IMG/VR virus record: IMGVR_UViG_3300045953_000001
Location: 1-27,838 of that record
Direction: 5' to 3' (one strand)
DNA from: a virus
Length of the DNA: 27,838 bases
The notes under the pieces were generated by a model. The model worked only from the letters and a program-made list of their open reading frames with translations, was not told the DNA's origin and ran no database searches. A program made the position numbers and the translations under genes. Of the stretch, positions 14,901 through 22,103 are shown in pieces. How positions within the stretch are numbered: position 1 is the first letter of the stretch; every line of letters starts with the position of its first letter.

Positions 14901-15464
14901 GCTCTGACGACGGTGGCCTTTGTTTCGGTCGGCAGCGTCTCTGTCGCACTGGTCACCAACCTGTACGTCAGCGGCCAGAGCCTCACCGCTTCTGCCGGAA
15001 CGGTGACAGTCAGAGGCACAGCCACCGCAACGCTTCTCGGTGAGCAACTGACGGTCGAAGTCGGTGAGGTCGATTTTGCCCTCGGCATCACCTTCCCGGT
15101 ATTGGGACAGGAGGTCACTGCCTATCTCGGCAATGTCATTGCGTCTGCCGGTGTCAGCATTGAGCCGCCCGGCTTTGAGATGCAGGTGCTGACCGGCGAT
15201 GTTTTCGTTGCCTACGATTACGTCTTCGAACTGCCGTATCCGACAGAGGCAATGACTGTCCACCTCGGTCGCGCCGTCTCCACGAACTGGGGGCACAGAC
15301 CGGAGGACGACATCAGGGACGAGAACTGGATACCAGTGGACGAAGGCGGTCACGGTGACTGGGTGCCGGTGCCGACAGACAAGCATGTATGGGTGAAGAC
15401 CACTTCACCGGGAGAGGATTGGATCAAGCATCCCCACCAGAAACACGAGTGGACACATGGCTAG
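11901..15464 (+). CDS. Giant repeat-containing tail protein with LamG-like domain, 1187 aa
   Basis: The start ATG follows a GGGGGA element. Domains by eye: residues 1-228, a Gly/Thr-rich beta domain; one 22-residue repeat near 231; about 250-400, a beta-sandwich resembling DUF4082-type carbohydrate-associated domains (weak call); about 407-640, a block of 22-residue repeats; about 653-882, a LamG/concanavalin-like domain ending in the telling sequence L-E-G-Y-L-S-H-K-W-G-L then L-P-A-G-H-P-Y-K; about 892-1105, a second repeat block; then an acidic, Trp/His-rich C-terminus. The repeat consensus is V-x-V-T-G-Q-x-V-x-A-S-V-G-T-V-S-V. Small V-T-G-Q/S-V-G-T repeats are known in phage virion proteins. 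It is probably a long, flexible or solenoid adhesin presenting a lectin domain. The next gene overlaps by 8 bases. Confidence 0.8.
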   Translation: MAFGTPVNLGSVGSKTGTTASITLATTVNAGSLIVVTVGADNKATTDVTGADDVVGVSDSKGNTYVLAAGQTNGQGSANAGAHGSIWYSNTTVQLVSSDTITLTIGTSGNARAFFAGSYSVGAGNIAQVVGTASGVGDTGADPASVISGLTSGNYLYVGVSSDETTTGSAAYTGFTRLGIVASTGGAAASNIATSHQYAIDSASTGKTFTPATAVDAVSVLVAFREIANPNISVTVTGQAVTASIGTAKAVATPADFLCTSFTPGADRNDFSGSVGVRIWFNQNMTFEWLGARCGTDNTGLHRVAVYEWMADSLVAEGYVDFTDRTVGDYAWVKVAPFSVVSGNYYAIMKDTTASDGQWWANIGGTVFQFSSQTVGAYRPSGGALSGATPDQQYVGVDLGWDSVSTPISVNVTGQEVTASVGNASASIKISATLASQWFAAYVGTVAVTAASAQSVTLTGQELTAGIGDASVTTGTGAAGPEWNTDSDTWDSDLIPWDVVTADVTVSLTGLGLTASVGTVTASSNASVTVAGQSVTASVGTVSVVGKARPLVAGDPQTASVGTVSVTGKANVTVTGLQVAASVGTVSAVQSANVYPTGLVLNPLVSDVSVSNAGNMSVGVASPTVNAYSGILGITGKANVYITEGAPLVPWTPDLQTGLNIWLDADALGLADGAAVSPWPNPGYGPDLAVVGSPAPTVAANTLNSKPVVRFRTNEGRLRQTSTGIAYEYTLSYIVRHIVGPPGRAMSCIYPPPNFLVGFHSSGQDTMYDNGWIVSGTGWVSAPGPWKLYGADGKSPGGVLIRFFKDGTLLGSATSGAGMQGTFAISGYDASGTQETMDCEVAELVLYDNKLADADREKLEGYLSHKWGLQANLPAGHPYKASAPMEGGGGGNSLGLTASVGTVSTAVKMTAAVTGQQVAVSVGTVQVTTQQKITVASQQVAVGLGTVSVATKQAVSVTGQSVTVSLGTLSISARAGVSVTGQSVSVSAGTVSVRTVQNVNALTTVAFVSVGSVSVALVTNLYVSGQSLTASAGTVTVRGTATATLLGEQLTVEVGEVDFALGITFPVLGQEVTAYLGNVIASAGVSIEPPGFEMQVLTGDVFVAYDYVFELPYPTEAMTVHLGRAVSTNWGHRPEDDIRDENWIPVDEGGHGDWVPVPTDKHVWVKTTSPGEDWIKHPHQKHEWTHG
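13119..13830 (+). repeat. 22-residue (66-base) repeats, block A
   Basis: Degenerate copies at about 13119-13322 are followed by a spacer and then regular units beginning at 13407, 13473, 13539, 13605 and 13671, then one irregular 24-residue unit from 13737. Unit: about V-x-V-x-G-x-x-x-T-A-S-V-G-T-V-S. The Gly at unit position 8 is kept in all five regular units. An isolated copy starts at 12591. Confidence 0.85.
14574..15215 (+). repeat. 22-residue (66-base) repeats, block B
   Basis: A partial unit at 14574 is followed by nine units in strict 66-base register from 14622 (14622, 14688, 14754, 14820, 14886, 14952, 15018, 15084, 15150). Later units diverge most. The G-x-V-x-V of the second half is better kept than the first half. 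Confidence 0.88.
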
Positions 15465-16350
15465 CACATACACGACCAGCCTCGGCCTTGAACTTCAGGC
15501 GACCGGTGAGAACCGGGCGTCTTGGGGATCGAAGACCAACACCAACCTGTCGCTGATCGAAGAAGCCCTCAGCGCGATGAAGACCATCCCGATGACGGAT
15601 GCCGACATGACGCTGACCAAGGTCAATGCCGGGACCGATCAGTCGCGCCCGATGTTCCTGCGCTTCACCGGAACCACAACGGCTGTCCGCAAGGTCAGCA
15701 TACCGACCGTCTCCAAGTTCTTCTTCATGGAGAATGCCACGACAGGCGGCTTCTCGCTGACCATTTCGACGGGAGCAGGACCGACGCAGAACTACGAACT
15801 GATCCACAATCAGTGGAAACTGGTGTTCACGGACGGCTCCAATATCTGGTCCAGCGACAGCCTGTTCTCGACATCATCTGAGCAACACCGCTGGGGTATT
15901 GTCCCACAGGTCAGTTCGACCGGCATCACCGACACCGGCAAGGCTTTCGATTTCCACAACGCCAATGTCGATGCGACGGACTATGCAGTGCGGCTGGAGA
16001 CAGGCGGCACCACCACCGATCTCTACATCACCCCGTCAGGCAGCACCGGAAAAAAGATATGGAATGCTGGCAACATGGGACCGGGATCAGGTCTGAATGC
16101 CGATCTCTTGGACAACAAGCATGCTTCTGAAATTTTCACGGAACCACCGGATGACGGCAAGCTTTACGTGCGCAGGACCAGCGGTGGCGTTTCCTCTTGG
16201 GTTGCCATTGACGCGCCATGGAAGGTGGAAACCAACAGCGATGTGACACTCAACTGGGGGTCCGGCATCAAGATACGCATCCGCTCCGATGGCTTCATCC
16301 GCACCGCAAGCGACGTGCAGATTTACTCAACCACGGTGGCGACGGGATGA
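15457..16350 (+). CDS. Tail fibre protein, 297 aa
   Basis: The N-terminus carries a well-known phage fibre anchor: L-G-L-E-L-Q-A-T-G-E-N (about 9-19), then W-G-S-K-T-N-T-N-L and L-I-E-E-A. The middle is beta-rich with N-Y-E-L-I-H-N-Q-W-K near 110. A second familiar fibre element is W-N-A-G-N-M-G-x-G-S-G-L-N-A-D-L-L-D, residues about 202-219, usual in the distal part of fibres. The C-terminus is beta-rich and less conserved. It overlaps the giant repeat protein by 8 bases and the adhesin downstream by 4. In T-even-type systems the gene after a long fibre encodes its tip adhesin; the Gly-rich protein that follows here would fit that pairing. Confidence 0.78.
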   Translation: MASTYTTSLGLELQATGENRASWGSKTNTNLSLIEEALSAMKTIPMTDADMTLTKVNAGTDQSRPMFLRFTGTTTAVRKVSIPTVSKFFFMENATTGGFSLTISTGAGPTQNYELIHNQWKLVFTDGSNIWSSDSLFSTSSEQHRWGIVPQVSSTGITDTGKAFDFHNANVDATDYAVRLETGGTTTDLYITPSGSTGKKIWNAGNMGPGSGLNADLLDNKHASEIFTEPPDDGKLYVRRTSGGVSSWVAIDAPWKVETNSDVTLNWGSGIKIRIRSDGFIRTASDVQIYSTTVATG

Positions 16351-17591
16351 CCATTCAAGGCTCGGCCAATCTCCAGATGGGGCACCTGTGTACTGAGTAC
16401 GGCGTGGCTGTGGCGAATGCCTACCTGTCACAGTTCCATCGTGGTCATGCCAGCAAATATGTCCGTGCCAATTCCGGTGACAATGCTGCGGTCAATGGCT
16501 CTGCCGGTGTCCCGGCAACCTATGTCAATCTCCAGATCGCCCACTTTGCCGGTCAGGCCAAGGGTTGGACCTATACCAACTCAGTGGTGCGGATAAACAA
16601 CTACTATCCACATGGTGAGTTCGGTAGCGACTGGCTGGGTGCGAACGGCACCGGTTGGCCATGCACCTTCATCAACAACAACGGCATCTATTCACAGGGA
16701 ACGTCATGGTATGCCTGTATCATCTACGGGCGTCAGAACAATGGTTCCTTCCTTTTCCAGAACAATTCTGAAATCCAAGGGGGTGGCGGCGCACCCAATT
16801 CGGGTGCCGGTCAGCATGCCATCTACCTCTACAATTCCGAAAACGCTTCCTATGACAATCGTCCCATCATCCACAATCATGGGGCCATTCGTGGTGGTGG
16901 AGGAGCGGGTGGCGTAGGCGGTACGGGTGGCACCGGAGGACCGGGTTATTACGATACACCCTACACCGCACAGGAAGGACCGGCTTACGACAAGAGTACC
17001 TATCGCTGGATGACCGACAGCGGTGGAACCGATACCGCCATATGGGCTGGCACCTTGGTCGGCTCCGCTACGACGCTGGCCAACCCATTTGCCAACGGTG
17101 CCTACACCTACTACCGGCACACGTTACGGGAACAGAACTCTTATGGCGGCGGCTCCCCCGGCCCGCACGAGCCGCCCAACCCGACCTACTGGAAAAGCTA
17201 TTACGAGATTTACCGTCAATACACGGCATACAGCCGGACGATCACCAGTGGTGGCGGGGGTGGTGCTGGCGGCAACGGCGGGCGCGGCATCGGTTACAAC
17301 TCCCCCAATCAGGGTGGCAGCGGTGGTTCTCCCGGTGCCGGTGGTCAAGCCTATGCAGGCTCCGGCGGCTATGGCGGAACCGGTGGAACGGGAGGGTCGT
17401 GGGGCGCGGTCGGCAATACCGGCAATACCGGGGCGACAGGCAATGGCGGAAACTATGGCGGCGGCTATGGAGGAGCGGCGGGCGCTGGGGGTGGTGCTGC
17501 TGGTTATTCGATCTATGCGGCATCCAAGTGGGGATACTGGTCACCCGGCACCAATAACGGCCCGTATGGTGGAGGCGTGGCGAACTCATGA
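16347..17591 (+). CDS. Glycine-rich gp38-like receptor-binding adhesin, 414 aa
   Basis: The ATG at 16347 overlaps the fibre stop; an upstream in-frame start at 16218 lies inside that gene and is rejected. Residues 1-170 are polar and beta-rich with short I-N-N-x-G-x-I turns. Glycine tracts occur near 148-153 and 181-198 and form a long region at about 300-385 (G-G-G-G-G-A-G-G, G-G-T-G-G-T-G-G and similar). Asn-x-Gly-x-Ile followed by polyglycine is the mark of phage adhesins related to T-even gp38, where polyglycine-II helices carry variable loops that contact the receptor. A roughly 100-residue aromatic, Tyr/Pro-rich region lies between the two main Gly stretches and could be the specificity segment. 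Position after a fibre gene supports a detachable tip role. Confidence 0.75.
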   Translation: MTIQGSANLQMGHLCTEYGVAVANAYLSQFHRGHASKYVRANSGDNAAVNGSAGVPATYVNLQIAHFAGQAKGWTYTNSVVRINNYYPHGEFGSDWLGANGTGWPCTFINNNGIYSQGTSWYACIIYGRQNNGSFLFQNNSEIQGGGGAPNSGAGQHAIYLYNSENASYDNRPIIHNHGAIRGGGGAGGVGGTGGTGGPGYYDTPYTAQEGPAYDKSTYRWMTDSGGTDTAIWAGTLVGSATTLANPFANGAYTYYRHTLREQNSYGGGSPGPHEPPNPTYWKSYYEIYRQYTAYSRTITSGGGGGAGGNGGRGIGYNSPNQGGSGGSPGAGGQAYAGSGGYGGTGGTGGSWGAVGNTGNTGATGNGGNYGGGYGGAAGAGGGAAGYSIYAASKWGYWSPGTNNGPYGGGVANS

Positions 17592-19516
17592 GTTGGACAA
17601 GCCTGAAGATTGCGCCCGGTCTGGTCAGAAACACCACAAGGTACGCCACGGCTGGCACGTGGTTCGACTGCTCGCTCGTCCGTTTCCGTGACGGCACTCC
17701 GGAGAAATGGGCCGGATGGGAAGAGGAGTATCCCGGCCTGAAGATGGACGGCATCTGCCGCTCGCTGCATCGGCACGGCGACCTACAGGGGTTCTCGTGG
17801 GTGAGCGCCGGAACCTCCAAGCGGTTCTACATGCTGTCAGACGACAATCAGTGGGACGTAACACCATGGGCTGGACCGGCAGTGACGCTCGGCACCGATC
17901 CACTAAGTGTCACCGATGGCTCAACCGTGATGACCATCACCCAGAATACACACCAGCACTTCCCCGGTGACACGGTGTTCATCTCCGGCGCAACGGCTTT
18001 TGCCGGACTGCCGGACAGTGGCGACAACAACATCAACCGGGAATACATCATCCAGTCCTATGTGGATGACAACCACTACACGGTCACCCTGCCTGTTGCC
18101 GCGACGGCAACCACAACAGGAGGAGGAGCAGCGGTTCAGGCCCGCTATCTGCTTCGCGCTGGCACCGACGACTACATCATCGGCGGCGGCTGGGGATCGC
18201 TGACTTGGAACGAAGAGGAATGGGGCGGCGAACCCGACAAGGCCATTCTGGATCAAATGGGCATCTGGTCGCAGGACAACTGGGGCGAGGATTTGCTCGC
18301 CTGTCCACTGAGTGGCGGCATCTATTACTGGGACGCCACCACACCGCAGAACAGGATGATCAACATCCTCGACATCCCTGAAGATTTCTTCGGTCCCGAC
18401 ACGCCGGGTGCCGATGGGCACGCCCCGCAGGAAGCGGAGTTCATTATCATCTCGCACCGTGACCGGCACTGTCTGGCGTTCGGCGCATCGGCTTTCATGG
18501 GAGGCGGCATCAAGGAACCGATGTCATTCCGCTGGTGCAGTCAAGAGAACATCCTCAATTGGGATGACGCCAACAAGACGACCGGGACTGCCGGAACCCT
18601 GCCGCTGTCGAACGGCTCCAAGTTTGTCGCCGGTCATGCGACGGCGCGTGAAATTCTGGTGTGGACGGATCAGGCAATGTACTCGGTCCAGTATGTCGGT
18701 GCGCCGCTGATCTACGTGGCGGAACTCCTCGACCGCTGGTCCGACATTGCCGGGATGAAGGCGGTCTGTTCCTACAATGGCGTGGTCTACTGGATGGGAC
18801 GCTCCGGCATCTATGCCTATTCGGGGCGCACGGAGAAGGTGCCCTGCCCGATTTGGGGCTATGTCTCCGACCGCATGGATACCGACCAGTTCCCGAAGAT
18901 TTATGCCAGCGCCAACCAGAAGCACAACGAAGTGCTGTGGTTTTATCCAAGCGCCGAAAGCGGTGGCATGATTGACAGCTATATCGCCTTCAATGTGATG
19001 GAGCAGATATGGACCTTCGGCAATCTGCACCGCACTGCATGGCTGGATGTCGATGCCTTGCATGGAGCGATTGCCGCGACCGATGATGGACGCATATTCG
19101 CCCACGATGTCGGTGCCGACGACGGGTCCACCTCACCGGTTTCACCGCTTAATGCCTTCATCGAAAGCGGCCCCATTGAACTGTCTTCGGAAGGCAGCTT
19201 CGACAAGGGCGACAAGATGATGTTCGTACGGCGTATCCTACCCGATGTTACGTTCCGCGAAGGCGTAACATCGTCCGATGCGCCGCAGATGAACATCGTC
19301 TTGAGAATGATGGACAAACCGGGTGGCGGCTTCGTGCAGGAAGAGAGCCGGGAAACACAGCGCACCGCGACCATTCCCATCGAAGAGTTTACCGAAGAGG
19401 CGTGGGTCCGGTTGCGCGGACGGTCGATGACGGTCAGAGCGGAGAGCAACACGACCGGCACCAACTGGCGTATGGGTATCGTTCGCATCGATGCACGGAC
19501 GGATGGACAGCGATGA
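17588..19516 (+). CDS. Tail nozzle / stabilisation protein (P22 gp10-like)
   Basis: A 642-residue protein of the family whose beta-propeller rings form the nozzle of short tails. Residues 1-40 give I-A-P-G-L-V-R-N-x-T-R-Y-A and W-F-D-C-S-L-V-R-F-R-D-G-x-P-E-K, the standard opening. Residues about 100-185 look like the Ig-like domain often inserted here (H-F-P-G-D-T-V-F-I-S-G-A and Y-T-V-T-L). The propeller follows with A-F-G-A-S, F-R-W-C-S-Q-E-N-I-L-N-W near 312-323, W-T-D-Q-A-M-Y-S-V-Q-Y and G-I-Y-A-Y-S-G-R-T-E. It overlaps genes on both sides by ATGA. In many relatives it follows the adaptor genes closely; here adhesin genes intervene. Confidence 0.85.
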   Translation: MSWTSLKIAPGLVRNTTRYATAGTWFDCSLVRFRDGTPEKWAGWEEEYPGLKMDGICRSLHRHGDLQGFSWVSAGTSKRFYMLSDDNQWDVTPWAGPAVTLGTDPLSVTDGSTVMTITQNTHQHFPGDTVFISGATAFAGLPDSGDNNINREYIIQSYVDDNHYTVTLPVAATATTTGGGAAVQARYLLRAGTDDYIIGGGWGSLTWNEEEWGGEPDKAILDQMGIWSQDNWGEDLLACPLSGGIYYWDATTPQNRMINILDIPEDFFGPDTPGADGHAPQEAEFIIISHRDRHCLAFGASAFMGGGIKEPMSFRWCSQENILNWDDANKTTGTAGTLPLSNGSKFVAGHATAREILVWTDQAMYSVQYVGAPLIYVAELLDRWSDIAGMKAVCSYNGVVYWMGRSGIYAYSGRTEKVPCPIWGYVSDRMDTDQFPKIYASANQKHNEVLWFYPSAESGGMIDSYIAFNVMEQIWTFGNLHRTAWLDVDALHGAIAATDDGRIFAHDVGADDGSTSPVSPLNAFIESGPIELSSEGSFDKGDKMMFVRRILPDVTFREGVTSSDAPQMNIVLRMMDKPGGGFVQEESRETQRTATIPIEEFTEEAWVRLRGRSMTVRAESNTTGTNWRMGIVRIDARTDGQR

Positions 19517-20145
19517 GGGATGACCTATCCGCTCCTAACTTGGGACAGGCCAAGCGAGATGGTTTCGACGCTCCCTTCTTTTGGCAGTCCTATCACACCA
19601 TCGAACAGTGGATGACCCGCATCCTGTCAAAGGGACCGCTCAATGTCAGCAAACTGACAGCCGACGAAGTGATTACCGATAAGCTGTCAGCCAAAGCTGC
19701 GAACATTAATGGAGAGGATATCGCGACCAAAGCCTACGTCGATGCCGGTGACGCAACGCTAGCCAATGACAAGGTGGCCAAGGCTGGCGACATTGTGACA
19801 GGATCGTTGGAGATCAATGAAGACCTCACCGTGCATGGCGATACCCTCATCAATGGGCCGTTCATTGCAGAGGTCAACGCTGAGTTCAATGGCAATGCAC
19901 AGTTCTGGAACACCACCACAACTCTTGGTGGGGATGTTCTTTTGTATGGTCACATAACGCCGAACGCCAACGGTTTCTCCAATCTTGGTTCAGCCACGAA
20001 GCGGTTCGGCACCATCTACACTTCGGACCTGAGCCTTAAGAACAACGTTGGAGACTGGACCATCGTGGAGGGTGCGGACGATCTGTTCATCACCAACAAT
20101 AGGACGAACACGACCTACAAGTTCGTTCTGCAAAAGGTGGGTTGA
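19513..20145 (+). CDS. Short tail fibre protein, 210 aa
   Basis: Start at the ATG overlapping the nozzle stop; the upstream in-frame start at 19402 is rejected. Residues 1-40 look like an attachment helix (F-F-W-Q-S-Y-H-T-I-E-Q-W-M). A shaft follows with K-A-Y-V-D-A-G, G-D-I-V-T-G-S-L and strand repeats. The C-terminal part has G-S-A-T-K-R-F-G-T-I-Y, then S-L-K-N-N-V-G-D-W-T-I-V-E-G-A-D-D-L-F-I. This last block is a very common ending for phage fibre or chaperone-linked tips, and T-Y-K-F closes it. It sits between the nozzle and three C1q-like proteins, so it may be the stalk to which one of those heads attaches (inference). Confidence 0.78.
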   Translation: MRDDLSAPNLGQAKRDGFDAPFFWQSYHTIEQWMTRILSKGPLNVSKLTADEVITDKLSAKAANINGEDIATKAYVDAGDATLANDKVAKAGDIVTGSLEINEDLTVHGDTLINGPFIAEVNAEFNGNAQFWNTTTTLGGDVLLYGHITPNANGFSNLGSATKRFGTIYTSDLSLKNNVGDWTIVEGADDLFITNNRTNTTYKFVLQKVG

Positions 20146-20687
20146 TGCCTATCGATATCGGTGGCGCTTTCACGATCTCAGGAGCCAGTGGTTCGCAAGC
20201 CCTGAAGATTGCCGGGACCGCTGATGGATTGGTCATCGACACCACAGGCCGTTCTTTCACGCCGAACCAGCCGGGTTTCAACGCTGGCCTGACCACCGAT
20301 CCCGGTTGGGTTGCACAGCCCGCTGACACTTGGGTCTACCAGAACTATTTCAACAACACGACTTACAACAAGGGATATGCATCGAACCGCTTCACCGCGC
20401 CGGTTGCGGGGCGCTACTGGTTCCACGTTTACAGCTATCACAACAAGGCATCGTCAACGGCTGGAACGGGATGGGTCTATGCACAGGTCTATATCAATGG
20501 GGTTGCAGTGGGACCGCACCAGATTATCGGGCATCCTAACCCTGCTAGTCATTCTTACGGGGCAGAACAGGCCATCGTTCTGAACATGGCGGCGGGCGAC
20601 TACGCCGATATGTACATCTATGCCAGTGGGGCAGGCACAAATTGCTATCGCCGTTATTCCGGCTTTGAAGGTTATCTGGTGGGCTAG
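20145..20687 (+). CDS. C1q/TNF-like adhesin, paralogue 1 of 3 (180 aa)
   Basis: The ATG at 20145 shares a base with the previous TGA. A short N-terminal strand region (about 1-40) is followed by a jelly-roll-like domain: Y-Q-N-Y-F-N-N-T near 67, N-R-F-T-A-P-V-A-G-R-Y-W-F near 84-96, a V-Y-I-N-G-V strand near 119-124, a G-D-Y-A-D-M-Y segment near 150 and the ending F-E-G-Y-L-V-G. The F-T-A-P-V-x-G-x-Y-x-F strand and F-x-G-Y-L end are the classic C1q-domain landmarks, a trimeric fold used by many phage tail tips. No collagen-like stalk is attached. It probably forms a trimeric receptor-binding head. Confidence 0.8.
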   Translation: MPIDIGGAFTISGASGSQALKIAGTADGLVIDTTGRSFTPNQPGFNAGLTTDPGWVAQPADTWVYQNYFNNTTYNKGYASNRFTAPVAGRYWFHVYSYHNKASSTAGTGWVYAQVYINGVAVGPHQIIGHPNPASHSYGAEQAIVLNMAAGDYADMYIYASGAGTNCYRRYSGFEGYLVG

Positions 20688-21248
20688 ATGGGCTTCGATC
20701 TCAACGGCACTCAACTGACTGCCACCCAAGGCTTTGAAGTGATGTCGGGGGCTACGCAGTTTCTGCGGATTACGCCTGCCGGTCTGTTCCGACGCAATGC
20801 CATGCAGCCGATGTTCCGCGCCGGAAATTCCGGCACCGCAGCCGGTGTTGCCTATGGTACGACTGCTTGGACTGCGATCAATTTCAACGCCACCAACGTC
20901 AATGTCGGGTCATGCTTCAACACCAGTACGCGGCGCTTCACTGCGCCGGTCGCCGGAATGTACCTGTTCAGTGCATCGGCATATTACAACACCCCCGCTA
21001 CGGCGGGCGTGAACTACGCTCACGGCATGTTCTGGGTCAATGGCGATAGTGTCGGGAGGCGACCCGGTGGGCCGCAGCACAGGCTATATACGCATGGGCT
21101 GACGCAGGGATACAGCGGCGACAACGATAGCACCGAGATCATTCCGCTTCTCGCGGGCGACTATGTGGAGTTCCGCAATGCTGCCGCAGGGACCGATCTT
21201 GCGATTGTTCCGCAATACTCGCGCTTTGAGGGGTATCTGTTGGGCTGA
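20688..21248 (+). CDS. C1q/TNF-like adhesin, paralogue 2 of 3 (186 aa)
   Basis: Begins immediately after the previous TAG. N-terminus G-F-D-L-N-G-T-Q-L-T; M-F-R-A-G-N-S-G near 43; R-R-F-T-A-P-V-A-G-M-Y-L-F-S-A near 82-96; G-D-Y-V-E-F-R-N-A near 157-165; ending S-R-F-E-G-Y-L-L-G. This is the most complete C1q pattern of the three. The central loops have Pro/Gly and His-Arg stretches that differ from the neighbours. Trimeric tail-tip adhesin inferred from fold and context; the ligand cannot be predicted. Confidence 0.8.
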   Translation: MGFDLNGTQLTATQGFEVMSGATQFLRITPAGLFRRNAMQPMFRAGNSGTAAGVAYGTTAWTAINFNATNVNVGSCFNTSTRRFTAPVAGMYLFSASAYYNTPATAGVNYAHGMFWVNGDSVGRRPGGPQHRLYTHGLTQGYSGDNDSTEIIPLLAGDYVEFRNAAAGTDLAIVPQYSRFEGYLLG

Positions 21249-21802
21249 TGGGACTTGATATCAACAACACGACGCTGACGCAGGCCAGCGGAACACTCAC
21301 CATCAACACGGGTGTAACAACCTCTCTCACGTTGGCGGGTGCGCTGATGCGACCGAACAATGCGCTGTTCTCAGCCAATGGACCGGGCACTTGGACCTAT
21401 CTGACCGCAGGGGCATGGAACAAGCTTTCGATGCCGAATGTCATCATCAACGCCAGCAATTGCTATAGCGGTGCAAGTGCAAGGTTTACTGCGCCGGTCG
21501 ATGGGAAATATGCGTTCCAGCTTGCTTTGTACCTTCTCAAGGATGAAGCCCCTGCTGACCGTTATTTCCATCCGATCTTCGCCGTGAATGGCGCAATGGG
21601 CGGGCGCACGGTCAATCCTTCCTACCCTGATTATCGATTACGCGGCCACGGCTGGGGGATAGCCGCTTACTTTTGGGGCAATCTCTCTGAAAATTATGAT
21701 CTCCTCGCTGGTGATTACGTCGAGCCTTACTCGTACTCATCGTATGCCACCAATCGCTGGTATCCGGCAAACTCCCGCTTCACCGGCTTCATGATGGGAT
21801 AG
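21248..21802 (+). CDS. C1q/TNF-like adhesin, paralogue 3 of 3 (184 aa)
   Basis: Starts with a TGATG overlap. N-terminus G-L-D-I-N-N-T-T-L-T; A-R-F-T-A-P-V-D-G-K-Y-A-F near 77-89; L-L-A-G-D-Y-V-E-P near 159-167; ending S-R-F-T-G-F-M-M-G, the most drifted terminus. The segment between about 100 and 155 is rich in Tyr, Trp and Arg, as in carbohydrate-contacting loops. It is the last gene of the second adhesin group. Confidence 0.77.
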   Translation: MGLDINNTTLTQASGTLTINTGVTTSLTLAGALMRPNNALFSANGPGTWTYLTAGAWNKLSMPNVIINASNCYSGASARFTAPVDGKYAFQLALYLLKDEAPADRYFHPIFAVNGAMGGRTVNPSYPDYRLRGHGWGIAAYFWGNLSENYDLLAGDYVEPYSYSSYATNRWYPANSRFTGFMMG

Positions 21803-21806
21803 GACC

Positions 21807-22103
21807 ATGCCGACCATCACGATCATACTGACCGACGCAGAGATGAAAGCACTCGAATATGTAGCGGTGGACCCGGTGGAGTGGGTCACCAACTTCACCA
21901 AGAACCGCTGTGAAGCTGCCATGCAGGAAATATACGAGAACGAGATAAAGCGGCTGAATGCAGACCCAGATGTCGAGAGCATCCCAGCCGATCCGGCTGA
22001 AGTGTTGCGTAACGCCCCAATCGTGAGCGCAGCCGAACGCCAAGCGGAGTTTCTGGCTAACCCGCCAATCCCACCCATTGAGCCAGAAGGAGAGAAGCAA
22101 TGA
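21807..22103 (+). CDS. Small helical phage protein, 98 aa
   Basis: An ATAGGA element precedes the start. The opening I-T-I-I-L-T-D-A-E-M-K-A-L-E-Y-V and E-W-V-T-N-F-T-K-N-R-C match a frequent small phage protein found after fibre genes (usual form L-T-D-A-E...A-L...V, then W...N...R-C). A long helix and A-E-R-Q-A-E-F follow, then a Pro-rich tail. The function of the family is not known to me; small size, acidity and position would suit a fibre-assembly helper, without direct evidence. The stop overlaps the next start. Confidence 0.7.
   Translation: MPTITIILTDAEMKALEYVAVDPVEWVTNFTKNRCEAAMQEIYENEIKRLNADPDVESIPADPAEVLRNAPIVSAAERQAEFLANPPIPPIEPEGEKQ
22087..22092 (+). promoter_or_regulatory. Shine-Dalgarno deciding the start at 22100
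   Basis: AAGGAG ends 7 bases before the ATG at 22100, inside the end of the upstream gene. It is the main evidence that the short acidic frame is translated. Confidence 0.7.

Larger units (their letters stand above)
20145..21802 (+). repeat. Tandem triplication of C1q-like genes
   Basis: Three adjacent genes of 180, 186 and 184 codons share an N-terminal M-x-x-D-I/L-x-x-T-like strand, R-F-T-A-P-V-x-G, a D-Y-V/A strand and an F-x-G-[YF]-[LM]-x-G terminus. Receptor-facing middles differ. Junctions are TGATG or TAG-ATG. Confidence 0.82.

Noticed and set aside
14574-15215. Regular 66-base repeats considered as a CRISPR array
   Set aside because: Repeats are degenerate, contiguous and in frame with a 22-residue protein unit, with no spacers.
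14234-15386. Large alternative frames (269 codons on +, 293 on -) within the repeat protein
   Set aside because: They mirror the 66-base periodicity of the real frame and have biased Arg/Asp/Gly composition.
8169-21802. Diversity-generating retroelement as the source of adhesin variation
   Set aside because: No reverse transcriptase, template/variable repeat pair or adenine-biased codon cluster was seen in this window. A remote cassette elsewhere in the genome is not excluded.
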